From NCBI GenBank assembly GCA_046154965.1, contig JBJXDY010000114.1, positions 1-64,000 on the forward strand: DNA of 64,000 nt, read 5' to 3'. The notes beneath the pieces were generated by a model. The model was given only the letters and a program-made list of their open reading frames with translations. It did not search any database and had not been told where the DNA came from. Both the position numbers and the translations under genes were made by a program. The stretch comes from DATKFM01 sp046154965. GTDB lineage: Bacteria > Pseudomonadota > Alphaproteobacteria > Dongiales > Dongiaceae. Shown here one piece after another: positions 43,073-52,689 of the stretch (position 1 is its first letter; each line of letters opens with the position of its first letter).

Positions 43073-43792
43073 ATGAAAAGCAATTCACATCGCCTGTTTA
43101 AACGCGCCTGCTCTGTTGCGGCCCTGGTGCTCGTTCCGGCGGTTATCGCCGGTTGCGAACATCGCCCGCTGGACTACGCCACGTGGAAGCAGAACGAGCC
43201 ATTCGTTCAGCCGCAGTACCAGTCCGTGCAGTCGCAGCATGTCGTAGCCTTTGCGCCGAAATCCAACCAGCTTTCGGATGTGGAGCGTGAAGCGGTCGGC
43301 ATCTTCCTGCGCCAGAGTGGCGTGCAGGCCGGCAGCCAGGTGCTGATCGGCGCGCCCGCCAAGACCTCGGCGCAAAATGGCCTGGTTCAGGCCCGATTGA
43401 ACGCCGTGCGCACCGCTCTGCGGTCGCAGGGCGTCAATGCGCGCATTGCCACCGTCAAATCGACCGACAATCAGCACACCGGCGACGAGGTTGTCGTCTT
43501 CGCCGAAACGGTCGCGCTCGTCGTGCCGGACTGCCCCGGGTACAACCAGCCGCTAGTGCTCGACTATGAGTGGCGTCCCGAGACGCGCCTAGGCTGCGCC
43601 AACGCCATCAACTTCGCGCGCATGGTCAGCAATCCGAACGATATCGCCCAGGGTCGCCCGCTTTCGCCCGGCGATGGCACCAACAATGTCATGGCCATCC
43701 AGCGCTATCGCGGGATTCCGGCAACGCCACTTACTTTCCCAGCTTCGGAAGGCCCGGGCACCGTACCGTTCCGGGTCTCGTCGGACCAGTAA
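43073..43792 (+). CDS. cpaD: Pilus assembly lipoprotein CpaD
   Basis: This 239-residue protein has a lipoprotein signal peptide with the lipobox VIAGC (cysteine at about residue 27) and the CpaD-type core (HVVAFAPKSNQLSDVEREAV, VPDCPGYNQPLV, LGCANAINFARMVSNPND). The function is assembly of the CpaC secretin at the outer membrane. I chose the ATG at 43073; upstream in-frame sequence is antisense to or overlaps cpaC. It lies 10 bp after cpaC. Confidence 0.88.
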   Translation: MKSNSHRLFKRACSVAALVLVPAVIAGCEHRPLDYATWKQNEPFVQPQYQSVQSQHVVAFAPKSNQLSDVEREAVGIFLRQSGVQAGSQVLIGAPAKTSAQNGLVQARLNAVRTALRSQGVNARIATVKSTDNQHTGDEVVVFAETVALVVPDCPGYNQPLVLDYEWRPETRLGCANAINFARMVSNPNDIAQGRPLSPGDGTNNVMAIQRYRGIPATPLTFPASEGPGTVPFRVSSDQ

Positions 43793-43809
43793 CCTAAGGA
43801 GAAAACCAC

Positions 43810-45090
43810 ATGAGCTTTGCCAGCAAACTGCGGCGCGGCGCGCCGATCGAAGGTCCGATTGAGCCGGAAATGAGCAATCAGTCGGCCGGCGATTGCGTGG
43901 CCTTCGTCAACGATCCGGAGACGCACGGCATCATCAACATCGTGTGCGGTCCGCGCTTTCCGGGCCTGCAGATCGTGAACGGCGGCACCCGCGAAGTCGT
44001 CGACTACCTCGCCGCCGGTGCGCCGCCGAAGCTGCTGATCGTCGATGTCTCCGACTCGGCCAAGCCGATGTCGGCCATGCTGCCGATCATCGCGGCGTTT
44101 GCCGAGGACACTAAGGTGATCGCCATCGGTGCGGTGAACGACATCAATCTCTACCGCGAGATGACCGAAGCCGGCATTTCCGATTACCTGGTGAAGCCGG
44201 TCAGCGATCGCGCCCTGGACGGAGCCATCAATCGGGCCGAGGAACGGCGCCAGCAGGCGATGCAGGCCAGCATGGGCGCTGGACCGGCCGCCGCTGCGAC
44301 CACCGACAAGCGCTGGGTCGTTTCCGTGCTCGGCACCCGCGGCGGTGTCGGCGCGACGACCGTGGCGACCAACCTCGCCTGGCTCATGGCGTTCGACAAG
44401 AAGCGCGACACCATTCTGATGGATCTCGATCTGCAGGACGGTTCGATCGCCCTGGCGCTGGATGTGGAGCCTTCTCACGGCCTGCGTGAAGTTCTGGACA
44501 ATCCGTCGCGTATCGACAGCCTGTTCATCACCAGCGTCGGCGTGAAATGCGGCGACCACCTTACCGTCATGGCCGCTGAAGAAGGCGTCGATGACGAGGT
44601 GCATTACAACACTTCCGCCGTCTCTCTGCTGGTCGAGGAACTGCGCAAGCAGTCGCCGGTTGTCGTCGTCGACGTGCCGCGCAAGGCCGCCGCGGCGCGG
44701 GCGGCCGTGCTCGCCGCTTCGACCGACATCATTGTCGTCACCGACATGACGCTGGCGGGCCTGCGCGATGCGATCCGCTTCAATGCCATGATCCAGCAGG
44801 TCGCCAGCTCGGCGCGCGTCATCTTCGTCGCCAACCGGGACGGCGGCAAGGAAGCCACGGTCTCCAAGACGGAGTTCGAAAAGGCTCTTGGCAAGCAGGT
44901 GAACGTCGTGCTCGCCGACGACCCCAAGGCCAACCAGGCGGCTGCGAATGCCGGCAAGCCCGTGGTCGCCGCTGCCGCCAGCAGCAAGATGACCGCGGGC
45001 TTCAAGTCCGTCGCTTCCCTTCTGATGACCGACGCCGCCTCCGGCAAACCGGCCAAGAAGAAGTTCTCGTTTTTCTCGAAGAAGAAGTAA
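43810..45090 (+). CDS. cpaE: Pilus assembly ATPase-like protein CpaE (TadZ)
   Basis: This 426-residue protein has an N-terminal receiver-like domain (LLIVDVSDSAKPM, VIAIGAVNDINLYREM, ISDYLVKPVSD) and a C-terminal MinD/ParA-type ATPase with a deviant Walker A reading GTRGGVGATTVATN. It localises the pilus machine, typically to a pole. The receiver has an Asp at the likely phosphorylation position, but other receiver residues are diverged, so it may not be phosphorylated. A Lys-rich tail (KKKFSFFSKKK) ends the protein. AAGGAG precedes the ATG. Confidence 0.9.
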   Translation: MSFASKLRRGAPIEGPIEPEMSNQSAGDCVAFVNDPETHGIINIVCGPRFPGLQIVNGGTREVVDYLAAGAPPKLLIVDVSDSAKPMSAMLPIIAAFAEDTKVIAIGAVNDINLYREMTEAGISDYLVKPVSDRALDGAINRAEERRQQAMQASMGAGPAAAATTDKRWVVSVLGTRGGVGATTVATNLAWLMAFDKKRDTILMDLDLQDGSIALALDVEPSHGLREVLDNPSRIDSLFITSVGVKCGDHLTVMAAEEGVDDEVHYNTSAVSLLVEELRKQSPVVVVDVPRKAAAARAAVLAASTDIIVVTDMTLAGLRDAIRFNAMIQQVASSARVIFVANRDGGKEATVSKTEFEKALGKQVNVVLADDPKANQAAANAGKPVVAAAASSKMTAGFKSVASLLMTDAASGKPAKKKFSFFSKKK

Positions 45091-45104
45091 AGGTTTGAAG
45101 AGTC

Positions 45105-46907
45105 ATGGCTGCTGTGCCGCCCGCTGAAGGTGCCTTTCAGCCTGGTCAAGTCGTCGGATCGGCCGCGAACAGCGGCGCCGATCCGGCGGCGAACCTGGCC
45201 CCGATCATCGCCAAGCTGCAGCCCGTTGTGGTGCAGAAGCTGATTGAGCAAGGCACGGCAAATCTCTCCAAGCATATGCTTGCCCTCAAGGTCGGCGAAA
45301 TCGCGTCCGCCGAGCTCGAGGCCATGAATCACAACCTCAACCTGCTGGAAAGGCGCACCCTGATCGGCGCGCTGATCGCCGGCCTGCCGCCGCAAGTGCT
45401 TGATGGCAGCGCCGGTGCGGGCGCAAGCGGCAGCACCGCTATGGTGCTGGCATCCGCCGGCGGCGGTTCGGTTCCTGGTGTCGCGACGGCGTCCGCTGGC
45501 ACGGCGGCGCCCGCCACCGCTCAGGCCGGTCCCGGCGCCAGCGTCGGCAATGCCCAGACCAACCACCCCGGCGCGCCGGCGGCACAGCCGGGCAAGCCCA
45601 CGATGGCGCCCGCGCAACCCCGGCAGAACACCGAGGCCAGCGTTTCCAGCAAGCAGAGCGTCGAAGAAGCCAAGCTGAAGATCCAGCCGCTGGTCGTCGA
45701 CCGCATCGACATCGGGGCCGCCGCCCGCCTCGACCGCGACGAACTGGGCCGGCAGATCGGCGAGCTGGTCGGCGAAATCCTTCGCGAAGAGCGCATCCGC
45801 CTCAATCAGCGCGAGCAGAAAGACCTCGTCGAGCTGTTGCTCGACGACATGTTGGGCCTCGGTCCGCTGGAGCCGATGCTAGCCGACGAAACCGTGACCG
45901 ACATCATGGTCAACGGGCCCTATCAGGTCTACGTGGAGCGCAAGGGCAAACTCGAAATCACCGACGTGAAGTTCCGCGACAACGGCCACGTCATGAACAT
46001 CTGCAGCCGCATTGTTTCGCAGGTCGGCCGCCGGGTCGACGAATCGCAGCCCCTTTGCGACGCGCGCTTGCTGGACGGCAGCCGCGTCAACATCATCATC
46101 CCGCCCCTGGCGATCGACGGCCCGAGCATCTCGATCCGTAAATTCTCCAAGAAGGGAATCACCATCGACATCATGTCGAAGCAGCGCAACCTGTCCGAAA
46201 AGATGGGCACGGTGCTGAAGATCGCCGCCCGCAGCCGCTTGAACATCCTGATCTCCGGCGGTACCGGTTCAGGTAAAACCACGCTGCTCAACGCCATGTC
46301 GCAGCTCATCGACCAGGGCGAGCGCATTTGTACGATCGAAGACGCCGCCGAACTTCAGCTGCAGCAGCCGCATGTGGTGCGCCTGGAAACCCGCCCGCCC
46401 AATCTCGAGGGTGTCGGCGAAATCACCATGCGCGACCTCGTGAAGAACACCCTGCGTATGCGACCCGACCGCATCATCCTCGGCGAAGTCCGCGGACCCG
46501 AGGCGCTCGATATGCTTCAGGCCATGAACACCGGTCACGACGGCTCGCTGGGCACGATCCACGCCAACCGCCCCCGTGAGGCGCTGACCCGCCTGGAAAA
46601 CATGATCGGCATGGCCGGTATCAATCTGCCGCCAAAGGCCGTCCGCACGCAGATCGCTTCGGCCATCGACTTGATCGTGCAGATCAGCCGTATGCGTGAC
46701 GGCATGCGGCGTATCACCAACATCATGGAAGTCGTCGGCATGGAAGGCGACGTGATCACGACGCAGGAACTCTATTCGTTCGAGTTCGAGGGCGAAGATG
46801 CCCAGGGCAATGTAAAGGGGACGTTCAAGTCATCGGGACTGCGCCCGCACTTCCTGCCCAAGGCGTCCTACTTCGGCCTCGACCGGGCCTTGATGGAGGC
46901 TATGTAA
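45105..46907 (+). CDS. cpaF: Pilus secretion ATPase CpaF (TadA)
   Basis: This 600-residue secretion ATPase powers Flp pilus extension. The ATPase half has Walker A SGGTGSGKTTLLNAM, the Asp box RICTIEDAAELQL, Walker B-like RPDRIILGEVRGPEALDML and the His box GHDGSLGTIHANRP. The N-terminal part is longer than usual for the family (about 480 residues): residues about 95-185 form an Ala/Pro/Gly-rich linker between a helical start (LIEQGTANLSKHMLALK) and the conserved NTD (LVVDRIDIGAAARLDRDEL). The extra linker is unexplained. The stop codon overlaps the tadB start (position 46907). Confidence 0.92.
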   Translation: MAAVPPAEGAFQPGQVVGSAANSGADPAANLAPIIAKLQPVVVQKLIEQGTANLSKHMLALKVGEIASAELEAMNHNLNLLERRTLIGALIAGLPPQVLDGSAGAGASGSTAMVLASAGGGSVPGVATASAGTAAPATAQAGPGASVGNAQTNHPGAPAAQPGKPTMAPAQPRQNTEASVSSKQSVEEAKLKIQPLVVDRIDIGAAARLDRDELGRQIGELVGEILREERIRLNQREQKDLVELLLDDMLGLGPLEPMLADETVTDIMVNGPYQVYVERKGKLEITDVKFRDNGHVMNICSRIVSQVGRRVDESQPLCDARLLDGSRVNIIIPPLAIDGPSISIRKFSKKGITIDIMSKQRNLSEKMGTVLKIAARSRLNILISGGTGSGKTTLLNAMSQLIDQGERICTIEDAAELQLQQPHVVRLETRPPNLEGVGEITMRDLVKNTLRMRPDRIILGEVRGPEALDMLQAMNTGHDGSLGTIHANRPREALTRLENMIGMAGINLPPKAVRTQIASAIDLIVQISRMRDGMRRITNIMEVVGMEGDVITTQELYSFEFEGEDAQGNVKGTFKSSGLRPHFLPKASYFGLDRALMEAM

Positions 46908-47908
46908 TGAACTTCTTGCAGAATAGCGATCTTTCACCCAGCGATGTGATGATCTTCATCGTCTGCGCGGTGCTGGCGCTGGTAATGGTCGTCACCGTCG
47001 CGCTGCTCGGCGCCCACAAGTCCAAAATGCGCATGAAGCGCGTGCTGGCGGTGACCGGCAAGGCGGATATCCGCTCGAAGAACACTGTCAACGTGCGCCG
47101 TGCGACGGCCGACAGTTCGATCGCCGCCTTCGACTATCTGATCAAGCGGTTCCTGCCCAATCCGCAGCGCATGCGCATGCGCCTGCAGAGAACCGGCCAC
47201 ACGATAACGCTCGGCCAGTATCTCCTGTTCTGCATTGCGCTGACGGCAATCCTGGCACTGGCGTTCAAGTTCGTGCTGGGCTTGCCGGCGATCGCGGCCA
47301 TTCTCGCGGGCTTCGCGCTTGGCTTCGTGATTCCGCATATGGCTACCGGCATGATGGTCGGACGGCGCCAGGACAAGTTCATGCGGACCTTTCCCGAGGC
47401 GATCGACCTGATCGTCCGCGGCCTGAAATCGGGCTTGCCGGTCACCGAGTCGATCCGCGTCGTCGGACAGGAAATCGCCGATCCGATCGGCGTCGAGTTC
47501 CGCGGCATCGCCGACGCCGTGAAGTTCGGCAAGCCGATGGTCGAGGCCCTGTGGGCAATCGAGCCTCGCATCGACATTCAGGAGTTCCGTTTCTTCATTA
47601 CGGCCCTGGCGATCCAGCAGGAGACCGGCGGCAATCTGGCGGAAACGCTGGAGAACCTGTCGACCGTCCTGCGCCGCCGCAAGCAGATGAAGCTCAAGAT
47701 CAAGGCGCTGTCTTCGGAAGCGAAGGCCAGCGCCTACATCATCGGCTCGCTGCCCTTCATCATGTTCGGGATCATTCTGGTCATGAACTACGACTACGGC
47801 AGCCAGCTCTACAAGGATATTCGCGGCATTTTTATGGTATGCGGTGGCCTAGTTAGCTATGCCATCGGCATATTCATCATGTGGAAAATGGTGAGGTTCG
47901 ACATATGA
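46907..47908 (+). CDS. tadB: Pilus inner-membrane protein TadB
   Basis: This 333-residue inner-membrane protein of the GspF/TadB family has membrane segments near residues 10-32, 95-135 and 285-330 and the conserved cytoplasmic region EAIDLIVRGLKSGLPVTESI, ending QETGGNLAETLENLSTVLRR. It forms the platform with TadC and CpaF. Translation is coupled to cpaF by one base of overlap. Confidence 0.9.
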   Translation: MNFLQNSDLSPSDVMIFIVCAVLALVMVVTVALLGAHKSKMRMKRVLAVTGKADIRSKNTVNVRRATADSSIAAFDYLIKRFLPNPQRMRMRLQRTGHTITLGQYLLFCIALTAILALAFKFVLGLPAIAAILAGFALGFVIPHMATGMMVGRRQDKFMRTFPEAIDLIVRGLKSGLPVTESIRVVGQEIADPIGVEFRGIADAVKFGKPMVEALWAIEPRIDIQEFRFFITALAIQQETGGNLAETLENLSTVLRRRKQMKLKIKALSSEAKASAYIIGSLPFIMFGIILVMNYDYGSQLYKDIRGIFMVCGGLVSYAIGIFIMWKMVRFDI

Positions 47909-48888
47909 CGCAGGATCTTGTTCTGCCGCTCGGGATTCGACTCGAGGATCTCGTCGCCGTCGGCGCAGCGCTCAGCGCTATCCTCACCTTCGCAGCCATC
48001 TGGTTCGGCGCCATCGAGCGCGCGCCCAGTTCGCGCCGGGTGAAGGAACTTGCGATGCGGCGCGAGCAGTTGAAGGCCGGCGCCATGTCCACTTCGCGCC
48101 GGCGCAACCGTCAGGGTTCGACGAACTTTATGCGCCAGTTCGTCATGTCGATGAACCTGCAGCGCAGTCAGCGCGCCGAAATGATTACGCGAAAACTGGC
48201 GCAAGCCGGTTGGCGTTCGAACGACGCGCTCATTCGCTACCTCTTCTTCAAGGCAACGCTGCCGATCGCTTTCGGCGGCGTCGCCGTGGTGTACTTCTAT
48301 GGCCTGAACGTGTTTGACTTGGCCCCGCTTGCACGTCTTGCGGTCACGGCCGGCGGTGTGATGCTGGGCTTCGTCGGCCCGGATATCTTCGTGAAGAACG
48401 CGATCAGCAAGCGCCGCCTGAAGATTCTCAAGGGATTGCCCGACGCGCTCGATTTGATGGTTATCTGCGCCGAAGCCGGCGTGGCTCTTGACGGCATCCT
48501 GAAGAAAGTGTCGGAGGAATTCTCGACATCCTGTTCTCAGCTTGCCGAAGAATTGCAGCTCACCTCGCTTGAAATCGGCTTCCTTCCGGACCGCCGCTCT
48601 GCGCTGCAAAACCTCGTCAACCGTACGGACATGCCCTCCATCCGCGGCCTGGTCAACGCGCTCATCCAGAGCGACAAGTACGGTACGCCGCTGGCCGTCT
48701 CCATGCGCGTGCTCGCCAACGAGTACCGTGAAGAGCGCATGATGCGGGCCGAGGAAAAGGCGGCGCGTCTGCCGGCCTTGATGACCGTGCCGATGATCAT
48801 CTTCATCCTGCCCCCCTTGTTCATCGTGCTGATCGGCCCCGCGATCTTGCGCCTGATCGACGCCTTCAAGGGCATCAATACGAATTGA
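47905..48888 (+). CDS. tadC: Pilus inner-membrane protein TadC
   Basis: This 327-residue TadB/TadC paralogue has the GspF-type region GLPDALDLMVICAEAGVALD and KYGTPLAVSMRVLANEYRE and a C-terminal membrane segment (VPMIIFILPPLFIVLIGPAI). The start at 47905 overlaps the tadB stop codon (ATGA). It is the last gene of the rightward operon; no tadD gene follows. A strong terminator is 28 bp downstream. Confidence 0.9.
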   Translation: MTQDLVLPLGIRLEDLVAVGAALSAILTFAAIWFGAIERAPSSRRVKELAMRREQLKAGAMSTSRRRNRQGSTNFMRQFVMSMNLQRSQRAEMITRKLAQAGWRSNDALIRYLFFKATLPIAFGGVAVVYFYGLNVFDLAPLARLAVTAGGVMLGFVGPDIFVKNAISKRRLKILKGLPDALDLMVICAEAGVALDGILKKVSEEFSTSCSQLAEELQLTSLEIGFLPDRRSALQNLVNRTDMPSIRGLVNALIQSDKYGTPLAVSMRVLANEYREERMMRAEEKAARLPALMTVPMIIFILPPLFIVLIGPAILRLIDAFKGINTN

Positions 48889-48916
48889 CCTAGACCGCTT
48901 TTTTCCTCATCAAAGG

Positions 48917-48949
48917 CCCGCCGCTTCCGCAAGGAGGCGGCGGGTTTTT
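48917..48949 (+). terminator. Rho-independent terminator of the flp-cpa-tad operon
   Basis: CCCGCCGCTTCC (48917-48928) pairs with GGAGGCGGCGGG (48933-48944), with one G-T pair, around a GCAA tetraloop and is followed by TTTTT at 48945-48949. It ends the Tad operon just after tadC. Confidence 0.85.
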
Positions 48950-49167
48950 GCTTTCCGGCTTCGTCAGTGCAGCGCGAGAGCGCCGCGGCGTTGAAGTTTC
49001 GCGGTGCAGCAATGCCTCGCAGGGTTTGCTGCAGTGCAGCGTCACTCTCCGCTTGACGCCGGACGTCATCCTACTAAACTCCACTAAACTAAACTAGATC
49101 AATTGACCGAATTCACCGCGTTAGCCGCGCGGTGCAATGCAGGCGTAACATCGCGAGGGAGGCATAC

Positions 49168-50499
49168 ATGCGGAGACTAGGCACATGGTGTGCCGGTGCT
49201 GCGACGGCACTGGCAATGACGATCGGTTTGACTTCGGGCGCGAGCGCCCAAAGCAACGAGTTGACGCTCTGCTGGGCTGCTTGGGACCCGGCAAATGCAC
49301 TGGTGGAGTTATCCAAAGATTTCACGGCGCAGTCCGGCATCGAGATGAAGTTTGAGTTCGTGCCGTGGCCGAACTTCGCCGACCGTATCCTGAATGAACT
49401 GAATTCCAAGGGGCAGCTCTGCGACCTTTTGATCGGTGACAGCCAATGGCTGGGCGGTTCTGCCACCAACGGCCACTATGTGAAGCTCAACGACTTCTTC
49501 GCCAAGGAAGGCATCTCGATGGATGATTTCCTGCCGGCGACAGTCTACGCCTACTCCACCTGGCCCAAGGGCGCGCCTGAGTATTGGGCATTGCCGGCGA
49601 TGGGCGATGCTCTCGGCTGGACCTACCGCAAGGACTGGTTCGCCCGGCCCGAGCTGCAGGCCGAGTTTAAGTCCAAACACGGTCGTGACCTGGCACCGCC
49701 CGCCACCTGGACGGAGCTGAAGGAAGTTGCCGAGTTCTTCCAGGGCCGCGAGATCGACGGCAAAAAGGTCTACGGCGCCGCCATTTTCACCGAGCGCGGT
49801 TCCGAAGGCATCACCATGGGCGTCACCGCCGCGCTTTATTCCTGGGGCTTCAAGTATGAAGATCCGAACAACCCGTATCAGATGGATGGCATTGTAAATT
49901 CCAAAGAAGCGGTCGAGGCGCTGGATTTCTATAAGCAACTCTACAAGTGCTGCACGCCGCCGGGCTACACCGACAGCTACATGCAGGAAGGTCTGGACGC
50001 CTTCAAGTCCGGCCAGGTCGCCATGCAGATGAACTGGTTCGCCTTCTTTCCCGGCCTGTACAAGGACGAGAATGTCGGCGGCGACCGGATTGGCTTCTTC
50101 GTCAATCCGAAGCAGAATGTCGAAGCCTCCACGCTGGGCGGCCAGGGCATCTCTGTTGTCGCCTACTCCGACAACCAGGAAGGCGCGCTGAAGTACATCA
50201 AGTGGTTTGCCCAGGCCGATGTGCAGAAGAAATGGTGGTCTCTGGGCGGCTATTCCTGTCACAAGGCAGTGCTCGGCGATCCGAACTTCGCCAGCACCGC
50301 ACCGTTCGCAGCCGACTTCCTCAAGGCGATGTCGGGCGTGAAGGACTTCTGGCAAGAGCCGACCTACGCAGAGCTGCTGCTGGCCATGCAGAAGCGCGTC
50401 CACGACTTCGTCGTGGCCGACCAGGGCACGGGCCAGGAAGCTCTCGACAAGCTGATCGAAGACTGGAAAGAAGTCTTCGAGGCCGACGGCAAGATTTGA
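49168..50499 (+). CDS. Sugar/polyol ABC transporter substrate-binding protein
   Basis: This 443-residue family 1 solute-binding protein (UgpB/MalE type) has a signal peptide ending GASA near residue 28. The mature protein starts with the typical LTLCWAAWDPANAL strand and includes DLLIGDSQWLGG and AQADVQKKWWSLGGYSC. Two pairs of cysteines (CW and LCD; KCC; YSC) suggest at least one disulfide. GAGGGAGG precedes the ATG at 49168; an upstream frame extension to 49132 is not needed. It is the first gene of a twelve-gene operon ending with dhaK, so the ligand is probably a polyol or triose that leads to dihydroxyacetone. Confidence 0.9.
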   Translation: MRRLGTWCAGAATALAMTIGLTSGASAQSNELTLCWAAWDPANALVELSKDFTAQSGIEMKFEFVPWPNFADRILNELNSKGQLCDLLIGDSQWLGGSATNGHYVKLNDFFAKEGISMDDFLPATVYAYSTWPKGAPEYWALPAMGDALGWTYRKDWFARPELQAEFKSKHGRDLAPPATWTELKEVAEFFQGREIDGKKVYGAAIFTERGSEGITMGVTAALYSWGFKYEDPNNPYQMDGIVNSKEAVEALDFYKQLYKCCTPPGYTDSYMQEGLDAFKSGQVAMQMNWFAFFPGLYKDENVGGDRIGFFVNPKQNVEASTLGGQGISVVAYSDNQEGALKYIKWFAQADVQKKWWSLGGYSCHKAVLGDPNFASTAPFAADFLKAMSGVKDFWQEPTYAELLLAMQKRVHDFVVADQGTGQEALDKLIEDWKEVFEADGKI

Positions 50500-50600
50500 T
50501 TTAGCCGCCGCCGGCTGGCGCCATAGCTCCGACTGTCCACGGACAGCCGGAGCCGCCGCCGGGAGACTGGAAACATTGCTCAAGTAGGTTGCAGGCAGAC

Positions 50601-51536
50601 ATGTTGCAGCAAGCTGCGGCACGAACCCCGACAATGTTGGCGCACCGCCTCCGCGGTCTGTCCGATCGTGCGATCGCCTGGTGGTTCATCACCCCCACGA
50701 TTCTGCTGCTGTTGGCAATCAACATCTTCCCGTTGATCTGGACCATCTATCTGTCTTTCACTAATTTCCGTGCCAACAAGACGACCCAGGACTTGGAGTG
50801 GGTCGGTCTGAAGAACTATCAGCGCGTCCTCACCGACAGCGACATCTGGCAGACCTTGCAGGTCACCGCGCATTTCCTGTGCTGGACGCTTGTGATACAG
50901 ATGCTGATCGGCTTTGGCCTGGCCCTGCTCATCAACAAGCAATTCAAGGGTCATGGGTTCTGGACCACGATCATCCTGTTGCCGATGATGCTGTCGCCGG
51001 CCGTTGTCGGCAATTTCTGGACTTTCCTCTATCAGCCGCAGATCGGGCTCTTCAACTACGTCATCTCCTTTTTTACCGGGATCGACCCGAGTTCGTTCCA
51101 GATGATCGGCGAAGTGCATTTGGCGCCCTGGGCGATCGTCGTCGTCGACACCTGGATGTGGTCGCCCTATGTGATGCTGATCTGCCTCGCCGGACTGCGT
51201 TCCATTCCCGACTACATCTACGAAGCGGCCGAAGTGGATCGCGCTTCGCAGTGGCGGCAATTCTGGTCGATCACCTTACCGATGGTCCTGCCCTTCCTGA
51301 TGCTGGCAATCCTGTTTCGCGGCATCGAGAACTTCAAGATGTTCGACTTGGTCGTCGAATTGACTTCCGGCGGCCCCGGATCGGTGACGGAACTGGCGTC
51401 GATCAATCTGAAGCGCGAAGCGTTCGAGAAATGGCGCACGGGCTACTCCTCCGCCTTCGCCATCATCCTGTTCGTAACCGTGTTCGGTGCGGCGAACATC
51501 TACGTCAAGGCGCTCAACCGGGTGAAGCAGCGGTGA
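50601..51536 (+). CDS. Sugar/polyol ABC transporter permease (UgpA/MalF type)
   Basis: This 311-residue permease has six hydrophobic segments, starting at WWFITPTILLLLAINIFPLIW. The ATPase-docking EAA loop is YIYEAAEVDRASQWRQFWSI. I start at the ATG at 50601; a TTG 12 bp upstream and an ATG at 50634 are alternatives because the ribosome site is weak. It forms the pore with the following permease, whose GTG start overlaps this stop codon (GTGA). Confidence 0.9.
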   Translation: MLQQAAARTPTMLAHRLRGLSDRAIAWWFITPTILLLLAINIFPLIWTIYLSFTNFRANKTTQDLEWVGLKNYQRVLTDSDIWQTLQVTAHFLCWTLVIQMLIGFGLALLINKQFKGHGFWTTIILLPMMLSPAVVGNFWTFLYQPQIGLFNYVISFFTGIDPSSFQMIGEVHLAPWAIVVVDTWMWSPYVMLICLAGLRSIPDYIYEAAEVDRASQWRQFWSITLPMVLPFLMLAILFRGIENFKMFDLVVELTSGGPGSVTELASINLKREAFEKWRTGYSSAFAIILFVTVFGAANIYVKALNRVKQR

Positions 51537-52486
51537 CCGGCCTGAGCACCGCCCATTCGGTTGTCGAACCGAGGCGCGTCACCCGGTGGGTCGCCGGCGC
51601 CGCGGTCATCCTCTATGCGCTGATTACGATCCTGCCGCTGGTCTGGATCGTCATGACCGGATTCAAGACGCCGCCGGACTCGATCTCCTACCCGCCGAAG
51701 GTCGTTTTCGATCCGACGCTCGAGGGTTTCTGCAATCTGTTCACGACCCGGACCCGGCAGACCGACGAATACATCGCATCCCTGCCGCCCCCCGAGGGTA
51801 TCTGCGATCAGATCGTGCGCGAACGCGACATGGTGATCGCCGGACCTTCGAAGTTCGGCGAACGGTTCATCAATTCGATCATCATCGGCTTCGGTTCGAC
51901 ATTCCTGGCGGTTTTCCTGGGGACTCTCTCTGCCTACGCTTTCTCGCGTTTCAAGGTGCCGTTGAAGGACGACCTCATGTTCTTCATTCTCTCGACCCGC
52001 ATGATGCCGCCGATCGCCGTCGCGATTCCGATTTTCCTCATGTACCGGTCGCTCGGACTCTCGGACACCCATCTGGGCATGATCCTGCTCTATACCGCGG
52101 TAAACCTGTCGCTGGCCGTGTGGCTGCTGAAGGGTTTCATCGACGAGATTCCGCGCGAATACGAGGAGGCCGCGATGATTGACGGCTACTCCCGCTTCCA
52201 GGCCTTCATGAAGGTTGTCCTGCCGCAGGCCAGCACGGGCATTGCCGCAACGGCCATCTTTTGCCTGATCTTTTCTTGGAATGAATATGCCTTCGCCGTG
52301 CTGCTGACTTCCGGGCGGGCGCAGACCGCGCCGCCCTTCATTCCCATCATCATCGGCGAGGGCGGCCAGGATTGGCCCGCGGTTGCGGCGGGGGCCACCT
52401 TGTTCCTGATCCCGATCGTGCTCTTCACCATCCTGCTGCGGAAGCATCTGCTGCGCGGCATCACCTTCGGCGCGGTGCGCAAATGA
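51533..52486 (+). CDS. Sugar/polyol ABC transporter permease (UgpE/MalG type)
   Basis: This 317-residue permease starts with GTG at 51533 and has six membrane segments, the first at AAVILYALITILPLVWIVM. The EAA loop is DEIPREYEEAAMIDGYSRFQ. Between segments 1 and 2 a periplasmic insert of about 55 residues holds two cysteines (FCNLF and ICDQI) and may help to contact the binding protein. It overlaps the previous gene by 4 bp and the next by 4 bp. The family matches polyol/glycerol-type transporters (GlpQ-like), but not closely enough for a name. Confidence 0.88.
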   Translation: MTGLSTAHSVVEPRRVTRWVAGAAVILYALITILPLVWIVMTGFKTPPDSISYPPKVVFDPTLEGFCNLFTTRTRQTDEYIASLPPPEGICDQIVRERDMVIAGPSKFGERFINSIIIGFGSTFLAVFLGTLSAYAFSRFKVPLKDDLMFFILSTRMMPPIAVAIPIFLMYRSLGLSDTHLGMILLYTAVNLSLAVWLLKGFIDEIPREYEEAAMIDGYSRFQAFMKVVLPQASTGIAATAIFCLIFSWNEYAFAVLLTSGRAQTAPPFIPIIIGEGGQDWPAVAAGATLFLIPIVLFTILLRKHLLRGITFGAVRK

Positions 52487-52683
52487 GCGACCAGAAACGC
52501 AAACCGAACGCCGCCCGCAGCATCTTCCGCCGCGGACCCTGGGAGAATGCCGCGACGGCGCTGATCGGCATTGGCGTCGTCATGCTGATGCAGCCGTTCC
52601 TATTGTCGCTGTTCACCTATTCCTTCATCACCATTCTTGCGGGTACGCTGATGTTCGTCGTCGTCAGCCATTTTCCGGACTAG
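52483..52683 (+). CDS. Small membrane protein of the ABC operon
   Basis: This 66-residue protein has a basic N-terminus (MSDQKRKPNAARSIFRRGPW) and two hydrophobic segments (ALIGIGVVMLMQPFLLSL and ITILAGTLMFVVV). Small two-segment proteins accompany some alphaproteobacterial glycerol and polyol ABC transporters (for example GlpU), but this one is shorter and I do not claim orthology. The start overlaps the preceding permease stop. It may be an accessory subunit of the transporter. Confidence 0.75.
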   Translation: MSDQKRKPNAARSIFRRGPWENAATALIGIGVVMLMQPFLLSLFTYSFITILAGTLMFVVVSHFPD

Positions 52684-52689
52684 CCGGTC

